NCBI GenBank assembly: GCA_047639315.1
Contig: JBLINQ010000004.1
Span: forward strand, 1 to 64,000
Source: S139-23 sp047639315
GTDB taxonomy: Bacteria > Planctomycetota > GCA-002687715 > DRQF01
Reading direction: 5' to 3'
Length of the DNA stretch: 64,000 nt
This document shows positions 51,021 to 60,416 of this stretch, piece after piece (the stretch's first letter is position 1; each line of letters begins with the position of its first letter). Both the position numbers and the translations under genes were made by a program. Under the pieces are notes generated by a model. The model ran no database searches, was not told the origin of the DNA, and saw only the letters and a program-made list of their open reading frames with translations.

Positions 51021-51173
51021 TAGGTGCTACCTTTCAATACTAGCTATCATCTAGTGGTTCTGATTCCCTGCTGATGAGGAAAGCTCATGAGCAGTTGATT
51101 CCTGAACCACTTGTATGGATCCTGAGTGTCCACGTCTGGGCCGGTTTGTAAAGCGCTTCAGGGAGTTGCATCT

Positions 51174-52982
51174 GTGTCTAATGAGAATCTTTCCGATCTG
51201 AGGGATTTTCTCAGAGTTTTGAGGGCCAATGACGAGCTCATTGAGGTTGACGCTCCCGTTGATCCTTCCCTCGAAGCCTCTGAGATCCATCGGCGAGTGA
51301 TCGCGGCAGGAGGCCCAGCGATCCTATTCAAGAATCCTAAGGGAGCCCAATTCCCCTTGGTTACGAATCTTTTCGGAACCAAGAAAAGGGTCGATTTGGC
51401 TTTTGGGGATGGCCCTCGGGAAATGGTCGAGCAGGTGGCACGATTTCCAGAAGAGCTCATGCCACCGACTTTCGGCAAATTGTGGGCTCAGCGTTCCGTG
51501 TTCTCGAAACTTGCACGGGTTGGTCTCAAGAAAACTAAGAGTGCACCGGTTTTAGAGCGAACCATGAGTCCGGCAAGAATGGGAGACCTCCCAGTCTTGA
51601 CCACCTGGGAAGAAGATGGCGGCCCTTTTGTCACTCTGCCTTTGGTCTACACCGAAGACCCCAAGACCGGCGGCCATAACCTCGGCATGTATCGGCTTCA
51701 CGTCCATGACGATGAGCACACGGGCATGCATTTCCAAATCGGCAAGGGGGCAGGGGCTCATTTGGCTGTGGCCGAAGCCCTCAACCAAAATCTGCCAGCC
51801 AACGTTTTCTTGGGCGGCCCGCCGGCACTCATCGTTTCTGCCATCGCGCCACTTCCTGAGAATGTTCCGGAACTCTTGTTGGCCTCTCTGATGGTCGGCG
51901 AGAAACTGAAGATGGCGTCGTCAAAGCACGGGCCTTTGCCGTTAGCTGCACGGGCCGAGTTTTGTCTGGTCGGTGAGATCGTTGCGAATGAGCGACGGCC
52001 CGAAGGCCCCTTCGGTGATCACTACGGTTACTATTCACTGCGCCACGATTATCCCGTCTTCAACATTAAGGCGATTCATCACCGCGCCGATGCTATCTAT
52101 CCGGCGACTGTGGTTGGTAAGCCTCGCCAAGAAGACTTCTTTATTGGTGACTATTTACAAGAGTTGTTGTCGCCCCTGTTTCCCGTTGTCATGCCTGCTG
52201 TGGTTGACCTCTGGTCCTACGGCGAAACGGGTTATCACAGCCTCGCGGGCGCCGTTGTCAAACAGCGGTATAAAAAAGAAGCGATGGCCTCGGCGTTTAG
52301 GATCTTGGGCGAAGGTCAGCTGTCGCTGACGAAATTCCTCCTGATGACTGATAGCCACGTCGACCTACGAGACTTCACTGCAACTCTCGAGCACATCCTT
52401 GAGCGCTGCGAATTCGAGACCGACGTTTTCGTTTTCTCGAATTTGAGCATGGACACCCTCGACTACACTGGTCCCAAGGTGAACGAAGGATCCAAGGGTG
52501 TCATGCTTGGGCTCGGCGACCCCAAGCGAAAACTGCGCGGTGAGTTCGAAGGAAACGTCATCTCCGGAATCGAGAACGTCAAGGTCTTCTGTCGTGGCTG
52601 TCTTGTCGTTGACACCAAAGAGGTTGCCGACGAGAACTCGACGTTGCCCCAGCGTATTGCTGATGCTCCTGAATTTTCCGAGTGGCCCATGGTGGTCCTG
52701 GTCGACAACGCAGCGCAAGCGGCGAAGAGTGATATGAATTTTTTGTGGACCACTTTTACTCGGTTTGAACCCGCAGCCGACGTATACACTCGTGCGCGCG
52801 AAATTGTTCGCAATCATCGCGCCTTCGAGGCCCCCCTGGTAATTGACGCGCGTATGAAGCCAAACTACCCTGATGAGCTATTTTGCGACGAGAAGACGGC
52901 AGAGCTCGTCGACAAACGTTGGCAAGAGTATTTTCCTGGTGGACAAGACATGGGAGATAGCGATGCCGCGCATCTTGACTAA
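51174..52982 (+). CDS. UbiD-family decarboxylase
   Basis: 602 residues from a GTG with AGGGAG eight bases upstream; an earlier in-frame GTG 16 codons upstream lacks such a site. The UbiD fold is recognised by LRDFLRVLRANDELIEVDAP at the N-terminus, FPLVTNLFGTKKRV, the GMYRLHVHDDEHTGMHFQIG segment (given here in two parts: GMYRLHVHDD and HTGMHFQIG) and RPEGPFGDHYGYYS. Members use prenylated FMN to (de)carboxylate aromatic or alpha,beta-unsaturated acids, for example in ubiquinone or menaquinone routes. Length is close to the menaquinone-associated type. No UbiX-type prenyltransferase is nearby. The DUF2961 gene overlaps its 3' end by 20 bp. Confidence 0.9.
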   Translation: MSNENLSDLRDFLRVLRANDELIEVDAPVDPSLEASEIHRRVIAAGGPAILFKNPKGAQFPLVTNLFGTKKRVDLAFGDGPREMVEQVARFPEELMPPTFGKLWAQRSVFSKLARVGLKKTKSAPVLERTMSPARMGDLPVLTTWEEDGGPFVTLPLVYTEDPKTGGHNLGMYRLHVHDDEHTGMHFQIGKGAGAHLAVAEALNQNLPANVFLGGPPALIVSAIAPLPENVPELLLASLMVGEKLKMASSKHGPLPLAARAEFCLVGEIVANERRPEGPFGDHYGYYSLRHDYPVFNIKAIHHRADAIYPATVVGKPRQEDFFIGDYLQELLSPLFPVVMPAVVDLWSYGETGYHSLAGAVVKQRYKKEAMASAFRILGEGQLSLTKFLLMTDSHVDLRDFTATLEHILERCEFETDVFVFSNLSMDTLDYTGPKVNEGSKGVMLGLGDPKRKLRGEFEGNVISGIENVKVFCRGCLVVDTKEVADENSTLPQRIADAPEFSEWPMVVLVDNAAQAAKSDMNFLWTTFTRFEPAADVYTRAREIVRNHRAFEAPLVIDARMKPNYPDELFCDEKTAELVDKRWQEYFPGGQDMGDSDAAHLD

Positions 52983-54531
52983 TCAAAGAATTTGCCTCCT
53001 TCTGTTCAGCTTTATGTGCCTCCCAAGTCTTGCCCAGGATGGAGATCGGCCGATGGGCCCTCCGGATCCAGATGTGTGGATCCTCTCGGTCTTAGAAGAG
53101 TTGAATGAACCATTCACATCGGACACGGCTCAATTTTCCAAGTACTCAGTTTTTCGGCTAACGGGTCTACTCCCCGTTTTGAAGGACAGGAAGAAGGGAT
53201 CATTCGTCGACGAACGAGGCGTCTATCATCCTGGACTTATCAAGCGTGGACGCAGAAGCGAGCGCATCATTGCTGACATGCAGGGCCCCGGCGTCTTGAC
53301 GAGGATATGGCTCGAACGTCAAGCTGGGCAACTTCGTATCTATGCGGACGACGCCGCCGAACCCGTCATCGATATGGCGTGCGATGCCATCTTTGGCAAT
53401 CACATTCGTTTCTTCACCAAGCCACTTTGTCTGCGGCAAGGTGAGTCAGCCGTCCTGTCGCTGCCGATCCCATTCAAGAAATCGCTCCGCGTCACTCTCG
53501 ATGGACCTTCGACGAACTATGAAGTTCAAATTCGTTCTTACGGAGAAGACGTTTCTTTAGAGACTTTTGCACCCGGGCGATGCGTTGAAGCGATTTATCG
53601 TGCTGGCCGACTTTTCGATTCTTTAAAAGCCAAGATGGTAGTGCCGCCTTCCCTGACCTCGAAACCCGGGGCAGCGCTCGTTATTCCGCGCCCGGATTTT
53701 TCAAGTTCAATTCCTGGACACAAGTCCGTCGTAGCTTTCAAAAAGAAAGTCACGACACCGACTGTGGTCGATTCCATGACCCTTGATTTACTGGCCCCGT
53801 TCAAGACCTTGGGAGATTTGGAGCAGCTCGATCTTCTGGTGTCTTGTGACGATGAAGTACGAATCGACCTTCCGTTGAAGCACGTCTTTGGGGTCGGCAG
53901 CAATTTCAAAGTTGGAATTACCGATGCTGTTCAAACTTATGGAGCAATTCCCAACCGACTGAACCGATGGCGCTTTAGAGTGCCCATTGTGTTTTCCAAG
54001 AACATCACCATCCATGTTCGGAACCGAGGTGTTGGTCGCGTTGATGGATTACGTCTGTCATTTACCTCAAGAGCCGCGGCGGCAAACGAAGTTCATTGGC
54101 AATTGTGTGGTGTCTCCGCCCAAGGAAATACTGAATCCAAGATGCTGAAGCTGGATGTTTCAGGACCTGGCGTGCTGGTCAGAGAGTCCATTGCTGGGCC
54201 GTATAATGACCAGATCAAGGGTGCGATGATTTCTTGCCTCGATCATGGTGCTGAGCTTCTGAAGCCAGCAACTGTTGTGACCCATTTTGCCATTCCCAAT
54301 AGTGGTAATCCGCAAGCCCTGGGAAGCTCATTGTGGGGGAAATGGGGCAATCCAGCCGTGCGTGGATTCCTGGCAACGAGGTGCAGGAGCCTTGATCGAG
54401 TGCCTTTCACCGATCTGACATGGCAGCTTAATGGCTTCAAAACCACCGATTTGAGGGATTTCTCGCTCGGATTGATGTATTACCGCCCAGTAGAAAAAAC
54501 TGAGGCTTTGCCTGACGGGCAAGGTCGCTAA
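52963..54531 (+). CDS. exported DUF2961-like protein
   Basis: 522 residues from the ATG preceded by GGGAGATAG; it overlaps the UbiD-family gene by 20 bp. Signal peptide with cleavage near SLAQD. The central part carries the DUF2961 pattern ADMQGPGVLTRIWL, LRIYADDAAEPVIDM and later GPYNDQIKGAMISC. Two jelly-roll-like halves are expected for this family. Members include glycan-active enzymes described recently in other bacteria, but assignment of activity here is not supported by visible catalytic residues. It shares no obvious pathway with UbiD, so the overlap may be fortuitous. Confidence 0.8.
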   Translation: MPRILTNQRICLLLFSFMCLPSLAQDGDRPMGPPDPDVWILSVLEELNEPFTSDTAQFSKYSVFRLTGLLPVLKDRKKGSFVDERGVYHPGLIKRGRRSERIIADMQGPGVLTRIWLERQAGQLRIYADDAAEPVIDMACDAIFGNHIRFFTKPLCLRQGESAVLSLPIPFKKSLRVTLDGPSTNYEVQIRSYGEDVSLETFAPGRCVEAIYRAGRLFDSLKAKMVVPPSLTSKPGAALVIPRPDFSSSIPGHKSVVAFKKKVTTPTVVDSMTLDLLAPFKTLGDLEQLDLLVSCDDEVRIDLPLKHVFGVGSNFKVGITDAVQTYGAIPNRLNRWRFRVPIVFSKNITIHVRNRGVGRVDGLRLSFTSRAAAANEVHWQLCGVSAQGNTESKMLKLDVSGPGVLVRESIAGPYNDQIKGAMISCLDHGAELLKPATVVTHFAIPNSGNPQALGSSLWGKWGNPAVRGFLATRCRSLDRVPFTDLTWQLNGFKTTDLRDFSLGLMYYRPVEKTEALPDGQGR

Positions 54532-54690
54532 GATCTTGACATCACCTGACCGTGTTTAGTCCTTCATTTTTCATATTCCAACCTGCTCCTTATTGCGAGT
54601 AAGTGTGGTGGATTCCGAATTTGAAGCGGGCGAACTGTTTCGAATTGCTCGGGAAAGAAGCCTCAACCTGGCTCATGAGGATTTACTTTG

Positions 54691-56301
54691 ATGCGTATCT
54701 TTTATTGTCTACTTCTCTCGCTTCTTTTGTCTCTGCCAGCTGGCGCTCAGATCGTTGGCATCCGACTAACGGGCAAGAAGGCGGAGAAGAAATATCGAAA
54801 GTACCTCACCGAGATTGATGGCGAGAGAGTCATCTGTGGTGAGTTCAAGTTCGGCATCCGGTACAAGGCCAAGGGCTCGGTTGAGATCTTTGGCCCAAAG
54901 CACATCGAGCTTTGGGTCGGTGACACGGTCAACCCGGAGAAAGTTCCTTATAAGCTCGTTGGCGAAGACAAAGTTGCGGTTGGCAAGAAGGGTTTCGTCA
55001 AGATCAGTCGAGACCATATTCCCAAAGCGAACTACATGAAGACGGTCGCTCGGGATCAAACCTTCTATGGCTTGGCCAGTGAATACAAATTGCGCAAAGA
55101 AGCCATCGATGTGAGCTCGGCCAAGGTCAAGGAAATGAAGAAGGGGACAACCGCTTGGTTCAACGCTCAGCGCAAGGTCATGGCTCGCTGCGACCGACTT
55201 GGTGCATGGTTGAGTGCAGGTGTGTTTAAAGCCGCTGGCAGGAAGTGGAAAGCCAAAGCTGAGAAGATTCGTTCCTCGCTGAAGGGGGATGCTCTCGCTG
55301 AACGGAAGGGCAAAGCCCTGAAGTCGGCGCAGGCTGCGAACAACCCAGATGGACTCGACGAAATCACCGACAAAGGCAAGCGCCTTACGATGAAAACTGT
55401 CGAAAGCATGCACACGCGCCTGATCTATGACACAACGATTATCTCACCCAAGCGCGCCTTGGACCTCAGCAAGAAAGCAGAAGAGATCATCGAAGGATTC
55501 CGTCGCGAATTAGTCGACCCATACGCCGAAGAATTTGAAGACAACATCCCTGACAAGATCTTCGTTGAATTCTTCTTCATGCATGACGATGTCGAACTCT
55601 TCGAAGCCTATTGGCGTGAATTCTATGGCCGGGTCTTCACCAAGGACCGCGAGCGATATCTCAAATCGACAGGGCAACGGGCACACAACCTTCGTGGGAA
55701 CGCATACGTTCACTTCAGTCGATTTACTGCTGAAGGCGATTTCGAAGGATCGATCGCTCATCAGCTTGGGCATGACTTGGCGAATGTCCATTTCAACAAT
55801 GATGATCACCGCGGCACTATGGACTGGCTCGAGGAAGGGTGCGCCTACTACGTATCGTTCGAGTTTCTCGGTCGTAACACCGTGACTTGCTACCAGTTAA
55901 AGCACGACAAATACGACACCAAGGTTGGTGCCGAAGGCCTCAAAACGTTGCAGACAGGTCAGCGCGAGTCTTTCAATACATTGGCCCTCAAGGCTGCCGT
56001 TCCATTGCATTCGTTGATGCCTAAAGAACTGTTTCAGATGCAAGACGCTGACTTGGCGAAGTGCTGGAGCTTCTTTGACTTCCTTGCGCGCAAGAGGACT
56101 GACAAGATTGTTGAGTTCTTGCGCATCACTTGCCAAGCGGCGCGAAGCAAAGGGAAGTTTCATAGCGAAGTACGTGAGCTCGGGGGCCCGGTCTTTGGTG
56201 TCAAAGCTGGCGAAGACGTGTTCAAATACCTGGACAATGCCTGGAAGGCCTATGCTAAGTCCGGACAAAAGAAATCTAGCAAACGTAAGAAGCGAAGGTG
56301 A
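54691..56301 (+). CDS. secreted peptidase-MA-like protein with HQxxH in place of HExxH
   Basis: 536 residues, signal peptide with cleavage near PAGAQ. The first half is basic and helical (KKAEKKYRKYLTEIDGERVI; AKVKEMKKGTTAWFNAQRKV). The second half, from about residue 225, resembles a DUF1570/peptidase-MA-like gluzincin domain. The helix that should bear HExxH reads H357-Q358-L359-G360-H361, keeping both histidines but replacing the general-base Glu with Gln. The downstream WLEEG (Glu 382) is in place. Zinc binding is possible but peptidase activity is doubtful. The C-terminus is Lys/Arg-rich. Its stop overlaps the start of a small membrane-protein gene by one base, and lgt follows. Confidence 0.78.
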   Translation: MRIFYCLLLSLLLSLPAGAQIVGIRLTGKKAEKKYRKYLTEIDGERVICGEFKFGIRYKAKGSVEIFGPKHIELWVGDTVNPEKVPYKLVGEDKVAVGKKGFVKISRDHIPKANYMKTVARDQTFYGLASEYKLRKEAIDVSSAKVKEMKKGTTAWFNAQRKVMARCDRLGAWLSAGVFKAAGRKWKAKAEKIRSSLKGDALAERKGKALKSAQAANNPDGLDEITDKGKRLTMKTVESMHTRLIYDTTIISPKRALDLSKKAEEIIEGFRRELVDPYAEEFEDNIPDKIFVEFFFMHDDVELFEAYWREFYGRVFTKDRERYLKSTGQRAHNLRGNAYVHFSRFTAEGDFEGSIAHQLGHDLANVHFNNDDHRGTMDWLEEGCAYYVSFEFLGRNTVTCYQLKHDKYDTKVGAEGLKTLQTGQRESFNTLALKAAVPLHSLMPKELFQMQDADLAKCWSFFDFLARKRTDKIVEFLRITCQAARSKGKFHSEVRELGGPVFGVKAGEDVFKYLDNAWKAYAKSGQKKSSKRKKRR

Positions 56302-56735
56302 TGACAACCGAACTACTAGTCGAATCAGATCTTGAAGCAGCCGCTGTCCTCTTGGATAGCGGCGATGAACCGACGGTCGAGCCTGAAACTTGGCACGGTG
56401 GACCCTCGTTCGCGAGCTTAGTCCTCATGCCTTTTGGTGTCTCGGCGCGTAAGTTCGTCGATGCTTCTGGTGGCGTACGCGACATTGCCTTAGACCTCCT
56501 CAAGAGTGTCGAAAAACGAAGGGCGATCCGATCGCTCACTTTGTGTTTTGTTGTGGCCGTTGGCTTTGCCATGCTCCTTAATCCAGCGTGGCGCTTGGTT
56601 GCCTGTGGCGGTGTAGCCATCAAGGCCGGTATCGACATGGGGCGCTTCTCAGCTCGAAATCGGACTTTGGCCAGCGCTCGCTCATTGGCCGAAAGTGATC
56701 TTGAGCTCACCAAACCTGAGGATACGCAGGCTTAA
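56301..56735 (+). CDS. small membrane protein, unknown function
   Basis: 144 residues from the ATG that overlaps the previous stop by one base. The N-terminal 60 residues are acidic and polar. Two adjacent hydrophobic stretches lie about residues 77-95 (LTLCFVVAVGFAMLLNPAW) and 98-108. The C-terminus is polar. No family recognised. It overlaps lgt by one base, so it probably belongs to a three-gene unit with the peptidase-MA-like gene and lgt. Confidence 0.65.
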   Translation: MTTELLVESDLEAAAVLLDSGDEPTVEPETWHGGPSFASLVLMPFGVSARKFVDASGGVRDIALDLLKSVEKRRAIRSLTLCFVVAVGFAMLLNPAWRLVACGGVAIKAGIDMGRFSARNRTLASARSLAESDLELTKPEDTQA

Positions 56736-57535
56736 TGCATCCTGTTCTTTTTGAGTTTGTCCTCTTCGGCCGACCAATTGCCTTCAATAGCTATGGCCTG
56801 ATGATTGGCATTTCTGTCATTCTCTGGGCCCATTTTGTGCGCAAGGAATCGGCGCGCTTGGGCTACAAGAAAATGGCTGACGGGACGACCGTCACTCTCT
56901 TCATCCTTGTTGGCGCTCTCTACGTCGGCGGCAAAGGTCTCTATTTATGGACCGTTGCCGGCCAAGATGATCCGGGTGACGAGAACATACAGACTGGTTT
57001 TGTCTTCTGGGGTTCCATCATTGCTGCAACGCCGGCGATGATCTTTCGACTTCGATCCTTAGGAGTCCCGGTGCTGAAGGGGCTTGATGTCTTCGCAGCG
57101 GCATGTCCTATGTCTCATGCGATCGGGCGAATCGGGTGTTTCCTGGCGGGTTGCTGCTACGGCCATCGATGCGACAACGCATTGGCCGTTACTTTCGAAC
57201 ATGGGGTGGGCCTCAATGGTATCCCCATTCACCCGGTCCAGCTCTACGAGATGATCTCGCTCACAGCTCTTTGGTTGTTCTTGTGGTACTACCTGCGCCC
57301 AAGAAAGAGCTTCGACGGCCAGCTCATCGTGACCTACTTCATCGGCTACTCAATCTTGCGTTGTATCACCGAGTCTTTTCGTGGTGACCCAGGACGCAAG
57401 TTTGTGTTCGGTGGCGAAGGACTTAATCCTGGAGATCGCCCTGAGGGCATCTCCGTCTCAGTCCTCATTTCCTTCTTGATGGTCTTGGTCGGCATCGGTA
57501 TTTACCGCTTCGCGAGACGCCGAGCGGCGGCCTGA
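56735..57535 (+). CDS. lgt: prolipoprotein diacylglyceryl transferase
   Basis: 266 residues, about seven membrane spans. Family motifs: the INSYGLMI-like start (AFNSYGLMIGISVILW), the signature HAIGRIGCFLAGCCYG, HPVQLYEM and the GxxxE-like ITESFRGDPGR. It transfers diacylglycerol from phosphatidylglycerol to the lipobox cysteine of prelipoproteins in the inner membrane, and the window encodes several such substrates. It starts on the last base of the preceding stop. Its last 78 bp are shared with the convergent spermidine-synthase-like gene. Confidence 0.93.
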   Translation: MHPVLFEFVLFGRPIAFNSYGLMIGISVILWAHFVRKESARLGYKKMADGTTVTLFILVGALYVGGKGLYLWTVAGQDDPGDENIQTGFVFWGSIIAATPAMIFRLRSLGVPVLKGLDVFAAACPMSHAIGRIGCFLAGCCYGHRCDNALAVTFEHGVGLNGIPIHPVQLYEMISLTALWLFLWYYLRPRKSFDGQLIVTYFIGYSILRCITESFRGDPGRKFVFGGEGLNPGDRPEGISVSVLISFLMVLVGIGIYRFARRRAAA

Positions 57536-60292
57536 TTTCTCAGGCACCACGATCAAGAAGCCAACTGTGTAGATTCCCGCTGCCAGCCAAAAGACTTTGG
57601 TGAAACCAATTTCTTGGCTCAGCACGATGCACAAGACACTTGCCATCACACTCATGAACCCGTTGACTGCCCACGCCCATGGCACGAGAGCTTTACAATT
57701 GGCTTCTACTGCCCGCAGGCCAGTTGGGAATGCCGTACCAAGGGCCAAGCCCAGTGGTAGGAGCAGCAAGACGGACGTGATCACACGTAAGGTGAAGCTC
57801 GCTCCTAACATCGTTTCGAGTAAATACTGGAAGGCCAGGAGCTCGATGCCAATCGCAGCCAAGATGGCCACTAAGAGCAATAAGAAGACACCTCTCGTTG
57901 CGACTTTGATGCGTCCGGCTAAGAACGAGCCGAGTCCGGCGAAGCCGAGCAGAGAGCTCAAAACAACGCTCAGTGCGTAAGTTGGGTGCCCCAAGAAAAT
58001 CACCAATTTCTGCATCAAGGTGATCTCAATGAACATGAACCCTAAGCCTAATGAGGCAAAGTAGATCAAGTATCGCCAGCGTCCCGGAGTCGGAACACCA
58101 TTGCGCTTCAGTCGTCTGATTGGCAAGAAGATCAAGAACATGGCCAAGAGACCAATCTGGATCATCGAGACCGCCAACACGGCGTGACCAACAGGGAAGT
58201 CGGGGTGGTAGTTACTCTTGAACCCTTCCGCAAAGAGAAGGCTTTTGTCGTAGCTGAGGAGTGACGACCATTTGTAATAGTTGAAGAAGAACGGATTGTC
58301 ATCGCGGCAGGGCTCCATTTCATATGGATAGCCGGCGATGAATCCGTCTCTGACTTTTGGATCTCGCGAGAGGAGATCGGCGAAGTCGCGGCGCGACAGA
58401 TTGAAGGACTCCATGTCCTTGCTTAGGTAGGTGCGCGATTCGCGAATGAACGTGCGTGCGAGCACCTTGGCGCGGGGGCGAAGGTTCTCCGGGAATGGGG
58501 TGATTAGCTCATCCAGGATGCTGTCATCGATAGCTCCTTCGTTCGTCGCTTTGTTCAGCGTTGCGTCGGCTAGAGCCATCGCAACTCCGTCGATATCGAA
58601 GTTCTTGTCGAGTTCAGGGATATGCAATCGAAGAGCTTGTTTGATGTAATTCGAAACGGCGTCAGGGCTGGTCGCAACAGAGTCGAATTTGGCATCTGCC
58701 GGCATCAGTGGATCGTAAATCAAGCCGCCGAACTGATTCTTCAAGGCAAAGGAATAGAGCGCCTCGATCTCGGTCCTTGTGAATGGCGTCTTCTTGATCA
58801 TGGTCGAGGCCCAGTCGCGACCGCGGAACACGCAGATGTGCGACGATGGGTCTTCGACCCCGAGTTCTTCCAGGGCTAACCGTGCGATTCCCGCGAGGCG
58901 AAGAGTCTCGCGTGGTTTCTTGGGGTAGCTCAAGATGAATCTGGAGTAGTTGATCACGCCACCGTCGGTGAGGTGATTGAAGAACTCTTGGACGGCTTCG
59001 ACAGTATAGAGGTAACTCTCGGATAAGGTGTAGGCACCCGTACTGAGCGCGGTAAAGGAATCAACGCCGCTCATTTGAATGACATCAAACTTCTTCTCGC
59101 TATGACGCATGTAACTGCGCCCTTCACCGTAAACGAGATTGATGCGGTCGGAATACTCATGAGCTCCGGGACGGAATAGGCCGTCGAGGTACTCATCAAA
59201 ATCTTCGGTGACCATCCGATGCATCGCAGGGTTGATCTCAACCGCCGTCACTTCTTTGGCGTTGTAGGCCAACGACATCATGATGTCGACGCCACCACCG
59301 ACGCCAATGACGAGAACTTCTGGCTCTTTCTGACCGCTTGCCTCGCGCGCAACAAATCCTGTGGCTGCTTGAGTGTCACGTAAGAATGGGAACTTCTTAA
59401 GATCACCGGCACCACCATAAAGCATGGTCGGTGCGGTTCCGTCTTGCGTCACAAAGCGCGCTTGGATGCGCTCGATCGTAGTCAGAGAGAATTCGCCGCC
59501 TTGGATCGGCAGGGCAGGGTAGGGGAAGCTGACTTCGACTTCGGCGGTGGCGCTGGGCAAGCGCGTCATCACCCCAGTCTTGCTGATCGCAGTCATTTCC
59601 TTGTCAGGTGCAAAGGGAACTTCCCAGGTCATCGAGGGAATCTTGAGCGCAGGTGCCCCACCCAAGAAACCAATGGCGAACCAAGCAGCAACGACGAATC
59701 CAAGTGCTGGCAAGATCCGACGCCGAAGCGGAAGGCCCAATGAGAAGATGAGCGCGGCAACTGTAGAGAAAGCGCCAACCAAGATGATGGTCGTTTCGGC
59801 CCCTAATTTTCCGAGGAGCAGAGCACTCACACCGCCACCCAGAGCCGAACCGGCAAGATCAGCGAAGTAAATGCGATTGACGTGTTTGGTGAGGGACATC
59901 AGCGCAACGCCGATTGCCAAGCCACCAAAGAGCATAGGCACACTGATCAGGATGTAAAACAGAAGTAGGGCAATGAGATTCTTAGGCTGATCCAAGAGAT
60001 GAAGCGTGTCGATTCGGATCAGAGTTACGAAGCAGAATGACAGCGTCGAAGATAAGGCAAACAGCAGGGAGTAATTCGATAATTTCGCAGCTGTGGGCTG
60101 GGATTCGTCGATTTTTTGACCTGTGAGGATGCTGCCTGCCGCTCCGAATCCCAAAAGCGCAATGGAAACCACCATATAAGTAAAGTGGTGCCACATCATG
60201 ATGGCGAAGACGCGAGTCAGAGCAATTTCATAGAGAATGATCGATGCACCTAGGACAAAGACGCCCGCGCATGTAGTTTTGAGATTGTTCAT
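57458..60292 (-). CDS. membrane protein with fused spermidine-synthase-like domain
   Basis: 944 residues from the ATG; a GTG 13 codons earlier is an alternative. About seven N-terminal spans (residues 5-215) are followed by a soluble Rossmann domain with the nucleotide motif VLVIGVGGGVDIMM near residue 325. The acidic VTAVEINPAMHRMV and the DVIQMSGVDSFTALSTGAYT segment follow. A second set of about seven spans lies at 710-920. This matches the fused MFS/spermidine-synthase-like family, whose biochemical role is unproven; polyamine or other aminopropyl transfer is only suggested by the fold. The polar C-terminal tail overlaps the end of lgt by 78 bp on the opposite strand. Confidence 0.87.
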   Translation of the reverse strand: MNNLKTTCAGVFVLGASIILYEIALTRVFAIMMWHHFTYMVVSIALLGFGAAGSILTGQKIDESQPTAAKLSNYSLLFALSSTLSFCFVTLIRIDTLHLLDQPKNLIALLLFYILISVPMLFGGLAIGVALMSLTKHVNRIYFADLAGSALGGGVSALLLGKLGAETTIILVGAFSTVAALIFSLGLPLRRRILPALGFVVAAWFAIGFLGGAPALKIPSMTWEVPFAPDKEMTAISKTGVMTRLPSATAEVEVSFPYPALPIQGGEFSLTTIERIQARFVTQDGTAPTMLYGGAGDLKKFPFLRDTQAATGFVAREASGQKEPEVLVIGVGGGVDIMMSLAYNAKEVTAVEINPAMHRMVTEDFDEYLDGLFRPGAHEYSDRINLVYGEGRSYMRHSEKKFDVIQMSGVDSFTALSTGAYTLSESYLYTVEAVQEFFNHLTDGGVINYSRFILSYPKKPRETLRLAGIARLALEELGVEDPSSHICVFRGRDWASTMIKKTPFTRTEIEALYSFALKNQFGGLIYDPLMPADAKFDSVATSPDAVSNYIKQALRLHIPELDKNFDIDGVAMALADATLNKATNEGAIDDSILDELITPFPENLRPRAKVLARTFIRESRTYLSKDMESFNLSRRDFADLLSRDPKVRDGFIAGYPYEMEPCRDDNPFFFNYYKWSSLLSYDKSLLFAEGFKSNYHPDFPVGHAVLAVSMIQIGLLAMFLIFLPIRRLKRNGVPTPGRWRYLIYFASLGLGFMFIEITLMQKLVIFLGHPTYALSVVLSSLLGFAGLGSFLAGRIKVATRGVFLLLLVAILAAIGIELLAFQYLLETMLGASFTLRVITSVLLLLPLGLALGTAFPTGLRAVEANCKALVPWAWAVNGFMSVMASVLCIVLSQEIGFTKVFWLAAGIYTVGFLIVVPEKSGRRSASREAVNTDADQDHQEGNED

Positions 60293-60416
60293 GTTTAGGT
60301 GAGACGCTTCATTATCATTCGAAGAAAACACTGACGAACGCCGTCAATGGGGTTGTTCGGAAGTCTGACAATAGCAGAATAGCCTGTTCTTTCCATGTCT
60401 ACGATTGAGTCACCAC

